From a virus, in IMG/VR virus record IMGVR_UViG_3300018080_000063, positions 1 through 40,462 of that record: a DNA stretch of 40,462 nt; one strand, 5' to 3'. A program made the position numbers and the translations under genes. The notes below the pieces were generated by a model. That model searched no databases. It was not told the DNA's origin and worked only from the letters and a program-made list of their open reading frames with translations. Every line of letters begins with the position of its first letter. Within the stretch, counting starts at the first letter, position 1. Shown in pieces: positions 39,273-40,462 of the stretch.

Positions 39273-39570
39273 GTTGCCCCTAATTAGGCCCTAGATTGTA
39301 AGAATTCTATTAATGCTTTTTTAGGATATAAAATCTTATGCTTAAGCTTGATATATTTTGGAGAACTTCCATCTACTCTCGCTTGATAAGCCGCATTAAC
39401 AGATATATAAATTCCAAGATTTATTAGATCTTCTGAAGTTAAAAATTCAGGAAATTCTTCTATTGCTTCAGCTATATATTCTTCTATTGGCTTATCTACA
39501 TAACGTTCCATGTGCGTTTTCCTTATAGAAACTTGTTTAAGTTAGTTACCCATAATTAGACCCTACTTGA
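39273..39570. repeat. Imperfect direct repeats flanking the excisionase-like gene
   Basis: GTTGCCCCTAATTAGGCCCT at 39273-39292 (extending to about 39298) recurs as GTTACCCATAATTAGACCCT at 39545-39564 (extending to about 39570), about 20 of 26 bases equal. The left copy covers the 3' end of the gene at 39284, the right copy lies upstream of its start. They may be operators for its product or marks of an insertion. Confidence 0.55.
39284..39511 (-). CDS. Excisionase/AlpA-like HTH protein (75 aa)
   Basis: Residues 24-72 (LTSEDLINLGIYISVNAAYQ, then GSSPKYIKLKHKILYPKKAL and IEFL) follow the HTH_17 pattern LT--E---LGIS-----R--G--P-YIK----I-Y----L--FL. An acidic helix (1-20, PIEEYIAEAIEEFPEF) precedes it. 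AAGGAAAACGCAC precedes the ATG. It is the only minus-strand gene between terminase and coat and lies beside the decamer array, so it may bind there. No integrase is present, so a regulator is likelier than an excisionase. Confidence 0.7.
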   Translation of the reverse strand: MERYVDKPIEEYIAEAIEEFPEFLTSEDLINLGIYISVNAAYQARVDGSSPKYIKLKHKILYPKKALIEFLQSRA

Positions 39571-39581
39571 GTTTCAAAAAA

Positions 39582-39671
39582 CATTCAATCTCATTCGAAC
39601 TCATTCGAACTTATTCAATCTTATCCAATCTCATTTAATCTTATTCGAACTCATTCGAACTCTTTTAAGCT
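39582..39671. repeat. Iteron-like array of eight 10-bp repeats
   Basis: From 39582 to 39661 decamers run without gaps: CATTCAATCT, CATTCGAACT twice, TATTCAATCT, TATCCAATCT, CATTTAATCT, TATTCGAACT, CATTCGAACT; a degenerate ninth (CTTTTAAGCT) follows. Two sub-types (TTCGAACT and TCAATCT endings) alternate. Ten-base spacing presents the same bases on one side of the helix. It lies in a 462-bp gene-free region. It may be a replication origin, a partition-like or regulator-loading site. Confidence 0.8.
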
Positions 39672-39707
39672 TGCACGGAATAAAAGTTCTAAAGTCGTCC
39701 GATTGGG
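39670..39707. repeat. 38-bp direct repeat, copy 1
   Basis: CTTGCACGGAATAAAAGTTC and the following 18 bases to 39707 (AAAGTCGTCC-GATTGGG) recur at 39852-39889 with four differences. Copy 1 abuts the decamer array. The pair brackets about 144 bp of non-coding DNA containing an AGGAAT/ATTCCT hairpin (about 39709-39732). Confidence 0.75.
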
Positions 39708-39851
39708 TAGGAATAACAGGAAAAATTCCTCTCACCACGTAGGAAAAGTTAAAAAAAGAATTTGGGTACGAAAAATATTTATACTTTCAATCTCCCAAAG
39801 ATGCCCACTGTAGGCCATTTATTGGCAACTCTTTAAAGAAATACAGCTAAA

Positions 39852-39889
39852 CTTGCACGTAATAAAAGTTCTAAAATCGTCCTGTTGGG
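39852..39889. repeat. 38-bp direct repeat, copy 2
   Basis: The second copy of the element at 39670-39707 lies about 85 bp upstream of the gene at 39974. Both copies have the same orientation and are 182 bp apart. They could be phage promoters or regulator sites, since one precedes the scaffold-coat unit; no sigma70 consensus is evident inside them. Confidence 0.75.
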
Positions 39890-39973
39890 GTACCCATAAG
39901 AGACTAGTTTCGAACTTTACTAAGTTGTTATATAGTAAGGTTGTTTTATCTATAACCCTTTTAAAGGAGCTTA

Positions 39974-40462
39974 ATGGAAGATAAGAAAACAGTCGGTCAG
40001 GCATCGCTCGATCTACTTAACAAAGACCCAGATACTCAAGATCCTATTGAACTACAACGCGCTATTGATCATGACTATGAAGAACAGATAGTAATATGTG
40101 CAGAGAGAGGTAAAAAACTCTACGAGGGGGACTTTTATATCGTTGTTGGTATAAAGAGAGAGCGGCTCCTTAAAAATGTCATTAGAAGGCAAATATTCCA
40201 TCGCTCTACCTGCCCTACACCTCAGAATGATCAAACAGTCTATAAGTACCACAAAAACGGTGACCGTATTGAATTCCTATGGGTAATACCATCACTTGAT
40301 ACTTGTATGACCTTTGTAAATGATGCTCATAATGTTGCTCCAGAAGAATGGGATCTTCTTAAGTTTGTTTTAGAGTTTGAAGATGGAACACTGCTTAAGA
40401 AAGCTAAGAAATTGAACAATGAATTAACCGATGAGTCCTATATCATTAAGATTGAAGGAAAC
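39974..40462 (+). CDS. Unknown phage protein between portal and scaffold (163 aa, spans circular join)
   Basis: The start ATG has AAAGGAG 7 bp upstream. The protein begins MEDKKTVGQASLDLLNKDPD. It has YEEQIVICAERGKKLYEGDF and YIVVGIKRERLLKNVIRRQI, and a C-terminal half with RIEFLWVIPSLDTCMTFVND and FEDGTLLKKAKKLN. The stop is supplied by bases 124-126 after circularisation, overlapping the scaffold start. Conserved position before scaffold suggests a minor head or regulatory role. No motif is recognised. Confidence 0.75.
   Translation, partial: MEDKKTVGQASLDLLNKDPDTQDPIELQRAIDHDYEEQIVICAERGKKLYEGDFYIVVGIKRERLLKNVIRRQIFHRSTCPTPQNDQTVYKYHKNGDRIEFLWVIPSLDTCMTFVNDAHNVAPEEWDLLKFVLEFEDGTLLKKAKKLNNELTDESYIIKIEGN
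40340..40462. repeat. Terminal direct repeat (copy of 1-123)
   Basis: All 123 bases equal those at 1-123. Such a short exact overlap inside a coding gene is the usual sign of a circular assembly graph cut at one point. It therefore marks a complete genome of about 40,339 bp rather than a biological terminal repeat, though a short true redundancy cannot be excluded from sequence alone. Confidence 0.9.

Noticed and set aside
39582-39671. CRISPR array
   Set aside because: Units are 10 bp and contiguous, with no spacers and no cas genes.

Overview
This window is a complete, AT-rich, tailed-phage genome that was linearised from a circular assembly. Bases 1-123 are repeated exactly at 40340-40462, so the unique length is about 40,339 bp and one gene (39974-40462 continuing to 126) spans the join. 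The structural gene order (small terminase, large terminase, portal, scaffold, coat, adaptor, gp10-like hub, ejection-type proteins, a small regulatory island, fibres) follows the P22 plan. The coat is of the N4-gp56 type. This points to a short-tailed (podovirus-like) phage. The host cannot be read from the sequence. Start sites carry AAGGA/GGAG Shine-Dalgarno motifs, so the host is bacterial.

Layout by region: (1) 126-11843 holds head and connector genes on the + strand: scaffold, an intron-interrupted major capsid gene, head proteins, adaptor, hub and two to three virion-interior (ejection-type) proteins. A receptor-binding-like gene lies on the opposite strand at 8082-8618. (2) 11861-12168 is a small minus-strand island with a ribbon-helix-helix protein and a cysteine-cluster micro-protein, at the place where P22 carries arc/mnt. 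(3) 12294-25720 is a very large adhesin region: repeat-rich fibres, a beta-helix/YadA-head-like fibre, two tandem paralogues and three more fibres, of which up to five end in C1q-like domains. It also contains tRNA-Thr(UGU), a groES co-chaperonin and small membrane or exported proteins. (4) 25816-29453 is a minus-strand early region (ERF annealase, SSB, small unknown proteins) facing a + strand HTH gene across an operator-like promoter region. (5) 29766-33455 holds a replication-initiator-like winged-helix protein, a membrane-anchored HTH, DUF551-like small proteins and a sigma region 4/RNA polymerase alpha-CTD fusion. (6) 33573-39246 holds RusA, TerS, TerL, portal and small downstream proteins. 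(7) 39273-39973 has an excisionase-like gene and a non-coding region with an iteron-like array of 10-bp repeats.

The parts fit a phage that uses host replisome and RNA polymerase. It brings its own initiator, SSB, annealase and junction resolvase, redirects host transcription with small regulators, folds capsid with a phage GroES, and puts about a third of its genome into host-recognition fibres. I saw no DNA polymerase, RNA polymerase, integrase, endolysin or convincing holin/spanin. The strongest candidates for something new are the self-splicing-type intron in the capsid gene, the sigma4-alphaCTD fusion inserted between two copies of a neighbour gene's 3' end, and the decamer repeat array.
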